Assembly: GCA_948567375.1 (NCBI GenBank)
Contig: OX419762.1
Location: 13,336,001 to 13,400,000, forward strand
DNA from: Lunularia cruciata
Lineage: Eukaryota; Streptophyta; Marchantiopsida; Lunulariales; Lunulariaceae
Reading direction: 5' to 3'
Length of the DNA stretch: 64,000 bases
Position 1 is the first letter of the stretch. Every line of letters starts with the position of its first letter. Under the pieces are notes generated by a model. It saw nothing but the letters and a program-made list of their open reading frames with translations. It was not told the origin of the DNA and did no database searches. Positions 42,881 through 54,943 of this stretch are shown piece after piece. Position numbers and translations under genes: made by a program.

Positions 42881-45065
42881 TGTCGATTATTATTGCTTGA
42901 AAATTGAAAATTCGATGAAAATAGACTGTATATAGACAAAATATACATGATATGAAATAAAGATCTTACCTCGACCTGGATTAAAATACTCCTTATGAAG
43001 CAGGAGAAGAATTACTGAAAGTTGATGAAAGAACACTGAAAGTTGATGTCCCCATTTTGGTGTCAATTATTATTATTATTACTTGAAAAACTTGATGAAA
43101 ATTGCGTACAAAATTCGATTATTACTGCTTGAAAATTCGATGAGAATAGACTAATAGACAAAACATTCCTAAACATTAAAAAAACCTTACCTCGACCTGA
43201 ATCAAAGTACCCCTTATAAATCAGAAGCACGCTGAAAGAGTTTTAGGATGTTGAAGTTTCCGTTTTGGTGCCAAATATTAGGATGTTGATGTTCCCATTT
43301 TGGTGCCAATTATTATTAATACTTCACCTTGATGAGGTTCCCGTTTTGGTGCCAAATATTAGGATGTTGATGTTCCCATTTTGGTGCCAATTATTATTAA
43401 TACTTCACCTTGATGAAAATAAAAGTATAAAACTAACATACATGATTTAAAATATCAACCTTCAACATGATCAAAATACCCTCCAAAGTAAATCCACTGT
43501 AGGCTAATCGTTATGAACCAGAAAAACCTGAAACTAAAATAAAACCAGAAACCTGAAACCAAAATAAAACCGGAAAAACCTGAAACTAAAATAAACATAG
43601 GACAACCTGAAAGTAAAATAACCTCAAACTAAAATAAACGTACTCAATAGGAAAATTCTTATGTACCAGAAAATATGAATGTATACTAAAATTAAGTTTG
43701 TAACTGAGTGGGAATATCTTTATGGACTAGAATAACTCGGAAAGCATACTCAAACTGAAAGTAAGGATACTTTCACGAAGCAGAAAAACTCACACCTACT
43801 GAAACTGAAGAAGTGGAAACAAGATACATATACTGAAACTGAAATAATACTGCAACTGAAAAGTTAGGGAACAATTTTATGAACCAGAAAAACTCGGAAA
43901 GCATACCGAAACTGAAGAACTCGGAAAGCATACCGAAACTGAAAACTCGGAACGCATACTGAAATTGAAAGCATACTGAAACTGAAAAAGTAGGGACATT
44001 CAAATTAACCAGAAAAACTCGGAAAGCATACTGAAACTGAAAAAGTAGGGAAATCCTTGTAAACTAGGAAGACTCTGATGGAAATTTAGGAAAACTCTGA
44101 TGGAAATTTAGTGTACAAAACTCAAAACTCGGAAAACATACTGAAACTGAAAGATTAGGGAAATCCTTATGAACCAGAAAAACTCTGAAGGAAATTGAGT
44201 GTACAAAACTCAAAACTCGGAAAGTATACTGAAACTGAAAGAGTAAGGAAATCCTTATGAACCAGAAAAACTCTGAAGGAAATTGAGTGTACAAAACTCA
44301 AAACTCGGAAAGTATACTGAAACTGAAAGAGTAAGGAAATCCTTATGAACCAGAAAAACTCTGATGAAAATTGATTGTACAAAACTCACATACATGACAT
44401 AAAACAAAAAGACTACCTTCAACTTAATCGAAATACCCCTTATGAAGTAAACATACTCTTAAAGAATAGGGAAATCCTTATGAACCAGAAAAAACTCTGA
44501 AAGGAGAATGAACGAGACAAACTCTGGAAGCATACTGAACCTGAAAGAGTAGGAAAATCCTTATGAACCAGAAATACTCGGAAAGCATACTGAAACTGAA
44601 AAAGTAGGGAAATCCTTCTGAACCAGGAAAACTCTGATGGAAATTGAGTCTACAAAACTCACATACATGACATAAAACAAAGAGAGCACCTTCAACTTAA
44701 TCGAAATACCCCTTAAGTAGAAATACTCTTAAAGAATAGGAAAATCCACATGAACCAGAAAAACTCTGAAAGCATACTGAAACTGAAAGAGTATGGAAAC
44801 CCTTTTGAACCAGAACTCCGAAAGTCTGAAAGCATACTGAGACTGAAAGAGTAGGGAAACCCCTATGAACCAGAAGAACTCTGAAAGCATACTGAAACTG
44901 AAAGAGTAGGGTAACCCTCATGAACCAGAAGAACTCTGAAAGCAAACTGAAACTGAAAGAGTAGGGAAATCCTTATGAACCAGAAAAACTCTGGAAGCAT
45001 ACTGAAGCTGAAAGAGTAGGGAAATCCTTATGAACCAGAAATACTCTGAAAGCAGTCCGAAACTT
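42880..45065. repeat. Complex tandem repeat array (basic unit about 55-60 bp)
   Basis: The phrase (GG)AAATCCTTATGAACCAGAAAAACTC, GAAAGCATACTGAAACTGAAAGAGTA recurs at least a dozen times from about 43740 to 45050. Spacing is about 55-60 bp late in the array. A higher-order 88-bp period occurs around 44171, 44259 and 44347. Larger modules with CATACATGA..AAA, CTTCAACTTAATCGAAATACCCC recur at about 44390 and 44650, with older relatives at 42950, 43190 and 43440. The complementary strand gives short repetitive frames (FPTLSVSVCFQSF) that are by-products of the repeat. Confidence 0.9.
43261..43416. repeat. 81-bp tandem duplication
   Basis: Units at 43261-43341 and 43342-43416, beginning CGTTTTGGTGCCAAATATTA and containing GGATGTTGATGTTCCCATTT. 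They are identical apart from the truncated end of the second unit. Confidence 0.95.
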
Positions 45066-45237
45066 TATCAAATATGTGAGAGCATGTGAACCAGATCTTC
45101 AAAATTATTCCGATGTTGATGTGACTAAGTTTACCACTGTGATTTTTACATCAGCCTAACTGCCTAATTTTTATAAATGGATAAAAACTGGAAGAAAATT
45201 AATTTAGCAAGTATACTTTCTTAAGAGAATAATTGAA

Positions 45238-45573
45238 ATTTAATCAGTTCGAGAAAGTCACCTAGAACTGTTGAACTAAGATGTATAATTGCGAAGCTTT
45301 ACAAAAGAGAAGTACTGCCTAATTTAAAAAGATAAATACCGAAATAACAGTTAAAAATACTACTTAAAGAAAAAGTTAATTCCGACTATTGTACAAAATT
45401 TGTAATTTAATCAGTTGGAGAAAGTCATCCAAGAACTGTTGAACTAAGATGTATAATTGCGAAGTTTTAAAAAAGAAAAGAAAATTACTGCCTAATTTAA
45501 AAAGATAAATGCCGAAATAACACTTAAAAATACTATTTAAAGAAAAAGTGAATTCCGACTATTGTACAAAATT
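45238..45573. repeat. About 165-bp tandem duplication
   Basis: Copies at 45238-45402 and 45403-45573 share TTTAATCAGTT(C/G)GAGAAAGTCA, GAACTGTTGAACTAAGATG, TGCCTAATTTAAAAAGATAA and CCGACTATTGTACAAAATTTG, with a few indels. Confidence 0.95.
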
Positions 45574-45574
45574 T

Positions 45575-48240
45575 GCAACTTACTAGTTCAAATTGAATAT
45601 TGATGAAAACAATCTTTATGGAAATAATCTTTATATTCTAACCTAGAAAATATCTGAAAGTGAAATTTTTTTTTATTAATATGTGTAGATATTATGAGCC
45701 TGAAAATATCTGAAAGTAGAAAAAAAATTAATAAGTGTAGATTTTATTATGAGCCTGAAACGAAACATTCCTTATCAACTTTATATACTCTGAAAAAGAA
45801 GTGTCAAATTGTTGATGTGATTAAAGATAATACTGGATTATTATGTTCAATCAAAATTACTATCTAAAAATATAGAAACTGGAATTGCCTCATTAATCAC
45901 ACTAGTTAGACGAAACAAACTAGTCAATCGAACCAAGTTCGCGACTACCTGACATTTAGATGAAGTACTTTGAACTCGATAGAAGCATCCCTTGTGAACC
46001 AGAAATACTCTGAAAGAAAATGAAAAACAGTATGTAACTAAGTTTACAACTACCTGACATTTACATTAAAAGATAAACTGAAAATTATGTCGTTGACTCG
46101 AGCATTCAGCTAAGTAAGTACCTGACATTTAGGTGAAAAATAAAGAGCGAAATTATCTCGATAGAAACTAAAATTAGAATGACTATCAGAATATCCCGAA
46201 TGAAAGCAATGAAGTTCGCAACAATAGCGAAGAATAGTTTATATAACGAACTCAAGCAAAATGCAAAACATACGTAATGTGGCTCCCACCGAAAATTAAG
46301 GGAATCGCTACTGGTTCAATTCTTTGCTGTAAACAACGGCGAGCACACTAACAAGCAAATGATCCATCTAAGACATACGAATATTAAATGACAAGAAGCA
46401 AATATGCCCAAGTTTACGCCCTAGTGAACGGGAAGTGGACTAATCAGTGCAAACCTAATGTAACTTGGCCATCCACAAATGTCGCGTTTTATCAAATGTA
46501 GCCCATCCACTTAACAAGATGTATACATTATACCATACGGCAGTGGGCAAAATTATATACTGTATGCTAAATGTACGGCGTTGGGGTGGGCTTATCCTCG
46601 TTTGATCCTAAAAGGATACAAAACCCTAATGGGTGCTTGAGCGGTTGATGATACTTGGTGTATGATCCACTTGTCTCACTTGACGTGCTGACTTAGTGGG
46701 AGAGGCACCTCCGCACTCCACAGATGCAGTAATCATGAATAAGCGAAATCTCCGTTTGGGTAACGGTGAAAATTGGAAAAGATGAGGAAATTCGATCATG
46801 AAGGGATAGCCGGAGGAGCAGGTCGTGTGTAACACCCGTGGAAAGGTTATTATATACTTGCTAAAATCAACGCGTTAGCGAGAAGTCAAAGCATGTCGCT
46901 CAGGGAGCTAACTCTAAACTTAACAACCTTGTCACAGAATCCCCACCTCAATATTCTCTGAGTGTTCCAAACAACGAGAGGCATGTTGGCCCGACTTCCA
47001 GACAACAGTGGGGGTCCGGGAAGCGGTGAAAGATCAAAGTGGACCATTCACTTCGACCATCATCAGCAAGTTATGAAAAGGTGCATTAGGCTTGGTTGTG
47101 CAGGATTCGCATTATGGTGTAAGTAGTCCACAGGCACACAGATACCAGCAAATTGTCCATGCATCCCTGTATCTTGAATCTATACGTGTGGCCTACCTTC
47201 GGAATCTGTGTAGCCAGACCTGCAGTAAAAGAAGTCCTGATTCCAGAAATTAAAATACTATATCATTCTTGTATTCACCATATATCCGGTGAGTTTCGAA
47301 TTTGTCAAAGTTATGGATCTATTATTAGGATTGTACTACTTCAAAAGTCTTAGACCAAGTCCAAGTCCTCCGATAAATATTTTCAGATCTACTTCTTAAC
47401 AAAAAACCAAGGAAGACTAGCTGTGACCCTAAAGGCAGGAGGTTTCTGTTGTCTTATGACACCACTTGCGCAATTTATCGAGCATTCCAGTTATGCAGAG
47501 TGAAGATAATCCAGGAGGCTGCTGGTTTATAAATTTTACATCTACGCAACTTCTACGATCAGAAAGTAGCAGGAGATGGTTGTCCAATCCTGAAGAAATC
47601 TCGCAATCTTCAGGAAGGTTGAAGCCAAGATACCAGTCTCTGATCTACTTATTGTACGCGGTATGCGACTTTTCACATTATTTACCAATCGAATATTGCA
47701 TACAGACGTCAGACAGGAATGCGGTGTATGAAAGTCAGTGAGTCACCGAGATCAAGAAACAAATCTCAAAGTTTATCATTCTGTTTCGCGGACGTTGGAT
47801 TCAGGTGAAAAACCAACCAAATATAGTGTTGGGGGACCCCACTGAACGACGCAATACCATTGCTGAAGATGCACACATTCTCAATAACCTAAGGGTAGCT
47901 CGTCACAGAAAGACATAGTGCTCCCTATTCATGTGGGCGCTGATTGACCCTTGAGATATAGGCAGGACACCACCAATACTCTAGGTCTTTCAGGGATAAA
48001 CGAACGATGAAGTTTCTATACTTTATCAATTTAAAGAATTTGCATGTCTGACAGTAAATCCTCGTTGCAGTTATGGTCAAATTGTTTCATCTCGAGCTGT
48101 CTCTATAGATGATAACGTGCTACCTAAAGCAGAGGTAAACTGTACTTTTCACGTAACTGCAAATTTCACCTAAGTTTAATGTACAATAATCAAGTTGTCA
48201 AGAGAACAATCTATATTCATGGATTGCCCAAAGCCTACGC
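45575..48240. other. No gene recognised
   Basis: Contains only short frames (for example 47466-47741 plus strand, 91 codons, no known domain). CTGA(C)ATTTA(G/C)(A)T(G/T)A-type phrases recur at 45950-46140. The last part is the 3' flank of the germin-like gene; no convincing poly(A) signal could be picked. Confidence 0.4.
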
Positions 48241-48244
48241 ATGA

Positions 48245-49598
48245 TCATGGGACAGATCCCACACCGCGGAAGAGAGAACTGAGGAGATGCCCATCGATTT
48301 CGAGCGACTTCTCGAGGACATCACCTGGAATTTTAGGATCAGAAGCCAGAAGATTCTTGGCGATCTGTAACACTCCGGGATTTTGGCTACTCAGAAATGC
48401 AATAGCGACAGCTGATCCTTTGCCACTCTCCATCTGGAAGTGTACTAAACCTTTTGGAAAAATGAAAAGGTCTCCGGCCAGCAGAGTTTGCTCGAAGAGC
48501 TTGTTGGTGGTGTCCACAAACCCGACGTCGATTGTACCTTCGATGACAAATAACAACTCTGACGCCCTGGGATGAACGTGAGGAGGATTCACCCCATCCT
48601 TTGCAAAATCAATTCGAGCAGCGGATACTTCAAGCGTGTTGAGTCCAGGAAACTGGGCAACACTGGCTGGGGTGACCACGGAACCCAGCACGTTATTAAC
48701 GATGGCTGCCTTGTTCAACCCGGAGAAAGTGAAGTCGTGAACAACCACAGTTTCCAGACTCTTGCAGGGGATACCTCCACTGAAGGTTACGTTTCCTGCA
48801 GAATCAACAGAAAGACAAGTTTAATTTCAGAATAAAGACCGATTGAACTCTTCCATGAACCATATCTCTACTTAAAACGGCTTAGCTCCTTTACTAGAGT
48901 AGAACGGCATATGTGACTGAAAGAGTAAGCTCTAGAAATCGGAGGAGAAAGATATATAGGCAAATTGAAGTTTTCTTAGGGTGCGCACGGTACGTGACTG
49001 TTTCTAGAACAAAAGATCTCCAAAACAAGCAAAAGAGGGAATCAACGATGCGATATTGTTTCTATAGAAACTCAACCAACGTTAACTAGAATCCCACCCA
49101 ATCCGTGACACTGATCATCAGCTCGCAGCGAACAGAAGTGAAAACTGTATTCTTGACCTGTTCAACAACTACACTCGATAATTCTGGTAACCACTAGGCC
49201 CGCTGTGTAGATATGGGCGTCTCGTAAATTATGGAAAGGCCACCCTGAAAATGGAGCTCATGATCAGATTCAACTGTTTCTTGATTTTCCGTATTCGTCC
49301 TGGGACGGATTAGACCAAATTCGGTTCTAAGGCTTAGTATAGCTTAAGTCCAGATCCCCCTACCGGCAGTAGCATTATATGCCCCCATCTTGGTAGGATC
49401 GTATCCAGCTTTGTTCCAGTCCCCATCTTCGGTGCCAGTTTCCCAGACTCCCATGTGCTGCATATCCTTGGGAAGAACACCAACGCAGAAATCTGTGACA
49501 CCATCTGGATCATCACAGCTAACCAAATTCTCCTGCTGCAAGACCAAACACATCGCAAACACTGCGAGCGCGACTGTCAGCATCCTAGATTTCCCCAT
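48245..49598 (-). CDS. Germin-like protein (secreted cupin), two exons
   Basis: Exon 1 is 49598-49481 and exon 2 is 48795-48245 on the minus strand. The 685-bp intron has a GT donor (49480) and an AG acceptor (48797-48796), phase 1. Joined length is 669 nt, 222 residues, usual for the family. Residues 1-28 form a signal peptide (MLTVALAVFAMCLVL core), so the product enters the cell wall/apoplast. C38 and C50 are the conserved disulfide pair (DFCVG, GIPCK), slightly closer together than usual. Germin box 1, VNPPHVHPRASELLFVIEG, and box 2, GDLFIFPKGLVHFQ, give the metal ligands H112, H114, E119 and H158. Known relatives are oxalate oxidases or Mn superoxide dismutases, or have no tested activity, so the reaction is not fixed by sequence. 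N41 (NVT) is a possible glycosylation site. The first ATG in frame is 49598. No defect is seen. Confidence 0.95.
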
Positions 49599-49689
49599 GT
49601 TTATTCGTGGTAAATTCGCGCTCAATTTCGAGGGAATTCCTGCTGGAGAGGCCGATCGAAGTGAAGGGAGAGTTCACTTGGCTACCATG

Positions 49690-49698
49690 GATTATAAA
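49690..49698 (-). promoter_or_regulatory. TATA-like box of the germin-like gene
   Basis: On the minus strand the sequence reads TTTATAATC about 93-100 bp upstream of the start codon, a normal distance for a plant TATA box plus short leader. Confidence 0.45.
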
Positions 49699-49728
49699 TC
49701 CACTCCGCACCATAAACGTAAACAGTGT

Positions 49729-49780
49729 CCATCTGGGCCATGCCTATCACCAGTGCGGGTGATAGGCCCGGCCCAGATGG
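49729..49780. repeat. 23-bp hairpin upstream of the germin-like gene
   Basis: CCATCTGGGCC(AT)GCCTATCACC (49729-49751) pairs with 49758-49780, 21 of 23 positions, with a 6-nt loop AGTGCG. It is GC-rich against an AT-rich background and lies about 130-180 bp upstream of the start codon, just beyond the TATA-like box. Confidence 0.9.
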
Positions 49781-49799
49781 GCCTGCTATTGATGCGCGG

Positions 49800-51144
49800 G
49801 ATGACTTGATTTTCTATTTCTGTTGACTCGAAGTTTTATTGATACATACTTAACCTTAGACTGGAAGTGTAAGAATAAACGATATCAGGAAAAACTGGTA
49901 TTAGTAGCTTCATAGACACATGAAAACATTCACAATACTTGCAAGATAAGAACAAGCAACTGTGCTCAGTTCTAAAGCAAATGATATGCAGCAAGATACT
50001 TCTAAACTTTGCATAAAAATCAAGAAGAAATCTGATCAAAATCTGGTTATATACACAATAACTTCAATATATATATGTTTAAAATGTATTCGCGCGTACT
50101 CGTAATTAGGAACGTATGATTAGATATAGTAATTAAATCTGATATTGATATCAGATAGACTATATTTCATTCTCTTGCGTGAACCCACTGCTTTGAGCAC
50201 TTTACTTGCACCGAAATCATGATTTACAATTGTAAACACGCATGATTGCTCCTTTCGGGAACGAGCATGGAACATCTCTTCTAGAAAGTCAGTCAAATAC
50301 TGAGAAATAAATCAGGAAATTAATACTGCTATCAGGTATTGATTAATACAAAATCCTCATAACAAATAAAACCGAATGTGAAATTCTGGTAATTGCAGGT
50401 TATATCAGTTCAAATCCAACCATCCACAACTCTTAATATCTTCTTTGATGGTCTTTGCATAGCAAAGCATATCATACTTATGATACTCCCGTAACAGCTT
50501 CTTCCTGGCTTTTTTTATATCTTTAGGTGGCCAATACATGATTTTTAAAGTTCATTTTAAGTTCATATAATAAAAAGAAAAGGGTCGTGAGGCCAATTGT
50601 GAATAACTACAAGATCACCTCAAATAACCATCATTGCCAAATCTTGATTCTCTAAATGTTAAATCGGTCAAGAGGGATATCCTTCAAAATGCCTCCAAGA
50701 CGGACCTGGTCATCAACGACCGGGAAATAGTAACAAAGGTGGCAACTGCGGGCAAAGTCGATGGGAACTGTTCGTGGATCACTCGTTGTTTTAAGACCAA
50801 GTCATAGTTATGAATAATTCCATTCAAACGTATTTCAACGTTGTACGTTAAGGATCCTACTTTGTTGATTTGACTATTGTTGCATAGGGGAGTAGGTTAA
50901 AGTCATGGGATTTAGACTGAGTCTACAGCACTTGTGGGCATGACTTGGAGTAGATGGGATATAAGTCAAGCTAAGAATGGCAATGATTATACGTTCATAG
51001 GACAATAGCCTAAGGAGGATTATTATGATAGAATGACGGGAAATCAAATAACCATATGATCTAAAGAATTAGAAGACTTGGTGATAGAAATTCTATTATT
51101 CGTTTGAAGTATAACGGATTACTATTTTTCTTCAGATATCATTG
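49800..51144. other. AT-rich intergenic DNA, no gene seen
   Basis: No recognisable frame or repeat. Confidence 0.5.
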
Positions 51145-54100
51145 GGAATTAATATCAGAGTAAATTATCGCTATATTTCGTAATTTGCATAAAAGTATCA
51201 AGTATCTACGAATTCATCTTTAATAGCTAAACGGGAAGAGGAAGTCGCTGCAACGTACATTCAGAATATAAAGACCCTCTATTGTGTATTATTGAAACAT
51301 AACACTGCTCATATTTTATGAATTTATCGGTTGCTATTAGTGATAGAGTTAGTTACTGAGCGCAGGATTTTCATGTATAGAAGCAGCTGTATCCTCCTTT
51401 CAAGAAGAAATATTGGTACAACAAGACGATCGGATTCATAATTGAATATCTGTCATCGGTTTAGATTAGAAAATTTGTTATACACTTTTACATTTTAGCC
51501 CATTTCAGTGTCACTGTGGAAGTAAAATGATTTCATTTAGTATCATAAACACATAGTGTAGATCGAGTTTGAAAATTTATTTATATGAAATATTTATAAA
51601 AAAATAGAATCCTTCGACATCTAAACTTATTTGCAATCCCAAAACTAAACTACAAAATAATCCATTCAAATTTGAGATTATGACATACAAATTCAAAAAT
51701 TTATATATCAAAGTATTATATATTTTTCAAATTTCATTTCCCATTTAAGTGAAATATGATTCTTATCCTAAAGCAAAATGTCAAGAAGCAAATACAAAAA
51801 GCACCTTGAAATATTTATTCATGAAATATCACAAAATATTTCATGAAAAAATTCCAGTAGAAAAATTCTATCCACATAGTACAAAAGTAGCTATATTCTA
51901 GAATGATAAAAATAAAAATAAAAATAATTAGAATGAACTTATTTCTGGTATGTGTAATAGTACTCATGAATGTCTTGAATGTGCAAGAAAGAAATGAAAA
52001 TCATACTAATTTCTCATGACAACAGGAGGTAAGTTTACAAAACCTAGGTTTAAAAGAAAGAATGGAAAACCAAGAAGATCTATATGTAATGTATTTAGAT
52101 TGATTATATAGATAGATTTAGATTGATTTTATTTATTTACATTACATAGGAAAAATTGATCAATTATTATATTAAAAATTATAAAGATTTTTAATGATAT
52201 CATTATGTTATATTATTGAACATATATCTAATTTTGTGAAAAATAAAATATCTAAGATGGACCCAAGCTAACTATATAACCACTATGACGTAATGTAGTA
52301 GTCTTGTAAGAGATTTTCTATTTATTTAGAACAATAGGATCCAAGAATCAAGAACCTCATAGGAGAGTTATATAATATGGTTATATCTTAAATACTTTTG
52401 ATGAGCATAATTCTTGTTGGTAATAAGATATAGTTCTTATATCGGTTTAGTAAAAGTTCTAAATTGCTATACAAATTAAGTATAACATTGATTAAAGTGA
52501 AGACTGAACTCCCAATAAAGATCAATGTTTAGACGGAATCAACACAAATTGAGTTCTTGTACTTGCTATACACATAATTCTTGTTAGTCATAAAATATAG
52601 TTCAAACACAATTGTAGTAAAAATTCTAAATTGCTAAATTGACAAATTAAGTATAACATTAAATGAAGTAAGGATGAACTGTGGAAAAAAAATCAATGTT
52701 TAGAGAGAATAAGCACAAGAACTTGATGCAGATTGAGTTCTTATACTTGATGCAAAGTTATACTTTCAATAAGTACGCTTTTTGGTTTGCATTGTTTAAC
52801 TATGCATGCAAAGCAATGCAAACCAATACAAAGGATTACATTCAAATATTCTTGCCAATCAACATCTTGCATAAGCATAGTCGTATGAATTCATATATTA
52901 AGCTGTTTATTATCAAGTATCATACATCATAACTAATGTATTGGTTTACACTAAAAGTGTCCATGTAGATTCATATGGTTAATAAGCGCTTTATTCATAT
53001 TGATAAAAAAAAACTAAGCAAAAATTTCCATGGTTATTGCCTTTCATAAGCTCACCTTTAAGTATAATAAAAAATCCTAATTATTACCCATATTAGCTCA
53101 TTTGGGGTGGACATTAAAGTCTATGTTAAGATCTAAATTGGAATTTCAAACTCCACGACTTGTATTTATGTTCAAAACTATGTTATTAAAGTTTCAGTGA
53201 TTGAACAAGATTGCAGATGATACTCAACGCTATATTGACAATGATATTAAAATAAGATAATTTTTAAATATTTAAATATTTAAAATACATTTCTTAAGCT
53301 TTACGTTGGGTATTATATTGAAAAAAATTGAAAATTACATTCAAAGCTAAACTTTTATAGAAATTTAATAATTTCTTGAGAATGATATTTAAACTATTTG
53401 TCTGGGGACTGAAATCTAATTTGCATCTTTTATGCTCGACTCCAAGTAATACACTAAACAAGCTTGATGATTTTGCAGAAAGTTGGATTGGATGGACATT
53501 GAAAACATGGACAAAGTGTTGAAAACATTGGATTTGTATTGTGTATCTTAAATTTGACACCTAAGCTTTATTTCTTAAGCTTGACACCAAGTATTACATT
53601 GAATAAGCGTCTCATAATTCTCTCTAGCTTCCAACAAAACTTATTCCAGAAATGGCAATGAAAGCTTTCTTGAAATTGATTTTAAAAATAAATATATCTA
53701 ACTAAAATATAACAAAAAACATGCTTAATTTGAAAAATATCTTATGATATATAATTGTGGTGCACACGGTTTTTTTGCAATTTTATTTTTTTTTCATTTA
53801 TTTTTGTCCTGAGGAATTAATTCTAACTAGTTAAACTTAATTCCTACCAAAAATTTGTAATGGTTTACGCAACACTATAAAAATTAGATGAAACCTACCC
53901 TTTCCACTTTCACGGAATAGAATAGTATGATCCTTAGCTAAATAAGACCTGCCTCCACCTATGGTATGAAGTGAACCATCACTTTAAAAGCTCATTTAGA
54001 CTATTAATTTTGAAAAAATGATTTTAATTTCTCTTTTCTATAGAGCGTAGTTTTATGTGACTTTACCTTCTTCTAGGAATAGTTTGGCCTATGAGGTTAA

Positions 54101-54943
54101 ATAGGTAACAGTAAACAAACCATGACATTGTGACACTTTTCCTCCAAATCTAGTCATTTCCAAGCCACATCGTTGTGGGAGCAAATTGTTCTTGACATTT
54201 TACTATTAATATGTAGGCATTGGGTTGTCACATACTTTTGGTGCCATTTTTGGGGACACATTTCTTGGAGTAGCTAGAGAAGAAGTAGACAAGGCAATGA
54301 ATGTTGTCAAGGAATCAAGTACCGGGGTCACTCTGACCTCCTTGTGATCTACAAGGAGGTCTACATTCAAGAGAAATCAAAAGTGTGAAAAAGAGACACT
54401 AATCACTAAGAGAAAAGCTCAAGACAAATTCACCATCTTGAGGGAAAATTAGCAATAGACACTAAACTAATAGTTAGGCATCTATGCTTGCAAGAAGGTG
54501 AAATTGGACTAAAAAGATATAACTAGCCAGTTATTTCAAACATTGATTAATCTAATTGCTTCGTTGTAGCTTGTATTGACAACAAAGGACTTGCTGCTAT
54601 GGAGAGAAGAAGAGGTTCTTTGGGAACAATATCATGACCAGTGCTCCAACTCCTAAATCACAAATCAACTTTGGTTTCAAACTATGAAGAAGACCGTTAC
54701 TTGCAGTTGATGCCATGTGAATTTTTCACAAAAAACCCAAAGTACGGGATTTCCTTGGGAGCACAACTTATGATTAATAGTGTAGATGATAGTGAAGATT
54801 GCAATATTCTTGTACCATCAATTTTAATCAATGAAGAAGAGTAGTTACTTAGTTAGCACTAGAGTGAGATTGTTTTTGCTACTCTATTGCATGACTAGAC
54901 TCTATTTGTAGTTTAGTATTCATTTCTAGCCAAATGGCTAGAA
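51145..54943. repeat. Large direct tandem duplication, copy 1 (3.8 kb)
   Basis: Begins GGAATTAATATCAGAG and aligns in order with 54944 onward: GGGAAGAGGAAGTC(G/T)CTGCA, TACATTCAGAATATAAAGAC, GAGCGCAGGAT, AAGCAAATA(C/T)A, the LTR at 53756, and the start of a gypsy-type internal region. It stops at CAAATGGCTAGAA, exactly where the next copy begins. Contents are AT-rich non-coding DNA (51145-53755), an LTR (53756-54232) and 0.7 kb of element interior. Confidence 0.85.
53756..54232 (+). repeat. Gypsy-type 5' LTR in duplication copy 1
   Basis: Starts TGTGGTGCACAC and ends GGGTTGTCACA, 477 bp, followed after six bases by TGGTGCCATTTTTGGGGAC (54239-54257), a tRNA-Asp-type primer-binding site. Only 0.7 kb of interior follows before the duplication junction. 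Confidence 0.7.

Noticed and set aside
43773-44945. Repetitive minus-strand frames (FPTLSVSVCFQ...) as a repeat protein gene
   Set aside because: They are produced by the tandem DNA array, and the frame shifts between units.
44152-45060. CRISPR-like array
   Set aside because: Units are contiguous and diverged with no unique spacers, and the DNA is eukaryotic.
47466-47741. 91-codon open frame near the germin-like gene
   Set aside because: No recognised motif, splice context or conserved neighbour.
48195-48835. Plus-strand frames at the germin-like locus
   Set aside because: Antisense shadows of the germin-like exon 2.
49344-49480. Read-through extension of germin-like exon 1
   Set aside because: The frame runs into the intron and ends in a stop. 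Splicing at the phase-1 GT restores the normal germin-like N-terminus.
51145-54232. Reading the whole 3.1-kb segment as one LTR
   Set aside because: It does not begin with TG and lacks an LTR start. TGTGG...GTCACA boundaries define a 477-bp LTR at 53756, with the rest being flanking DNA.
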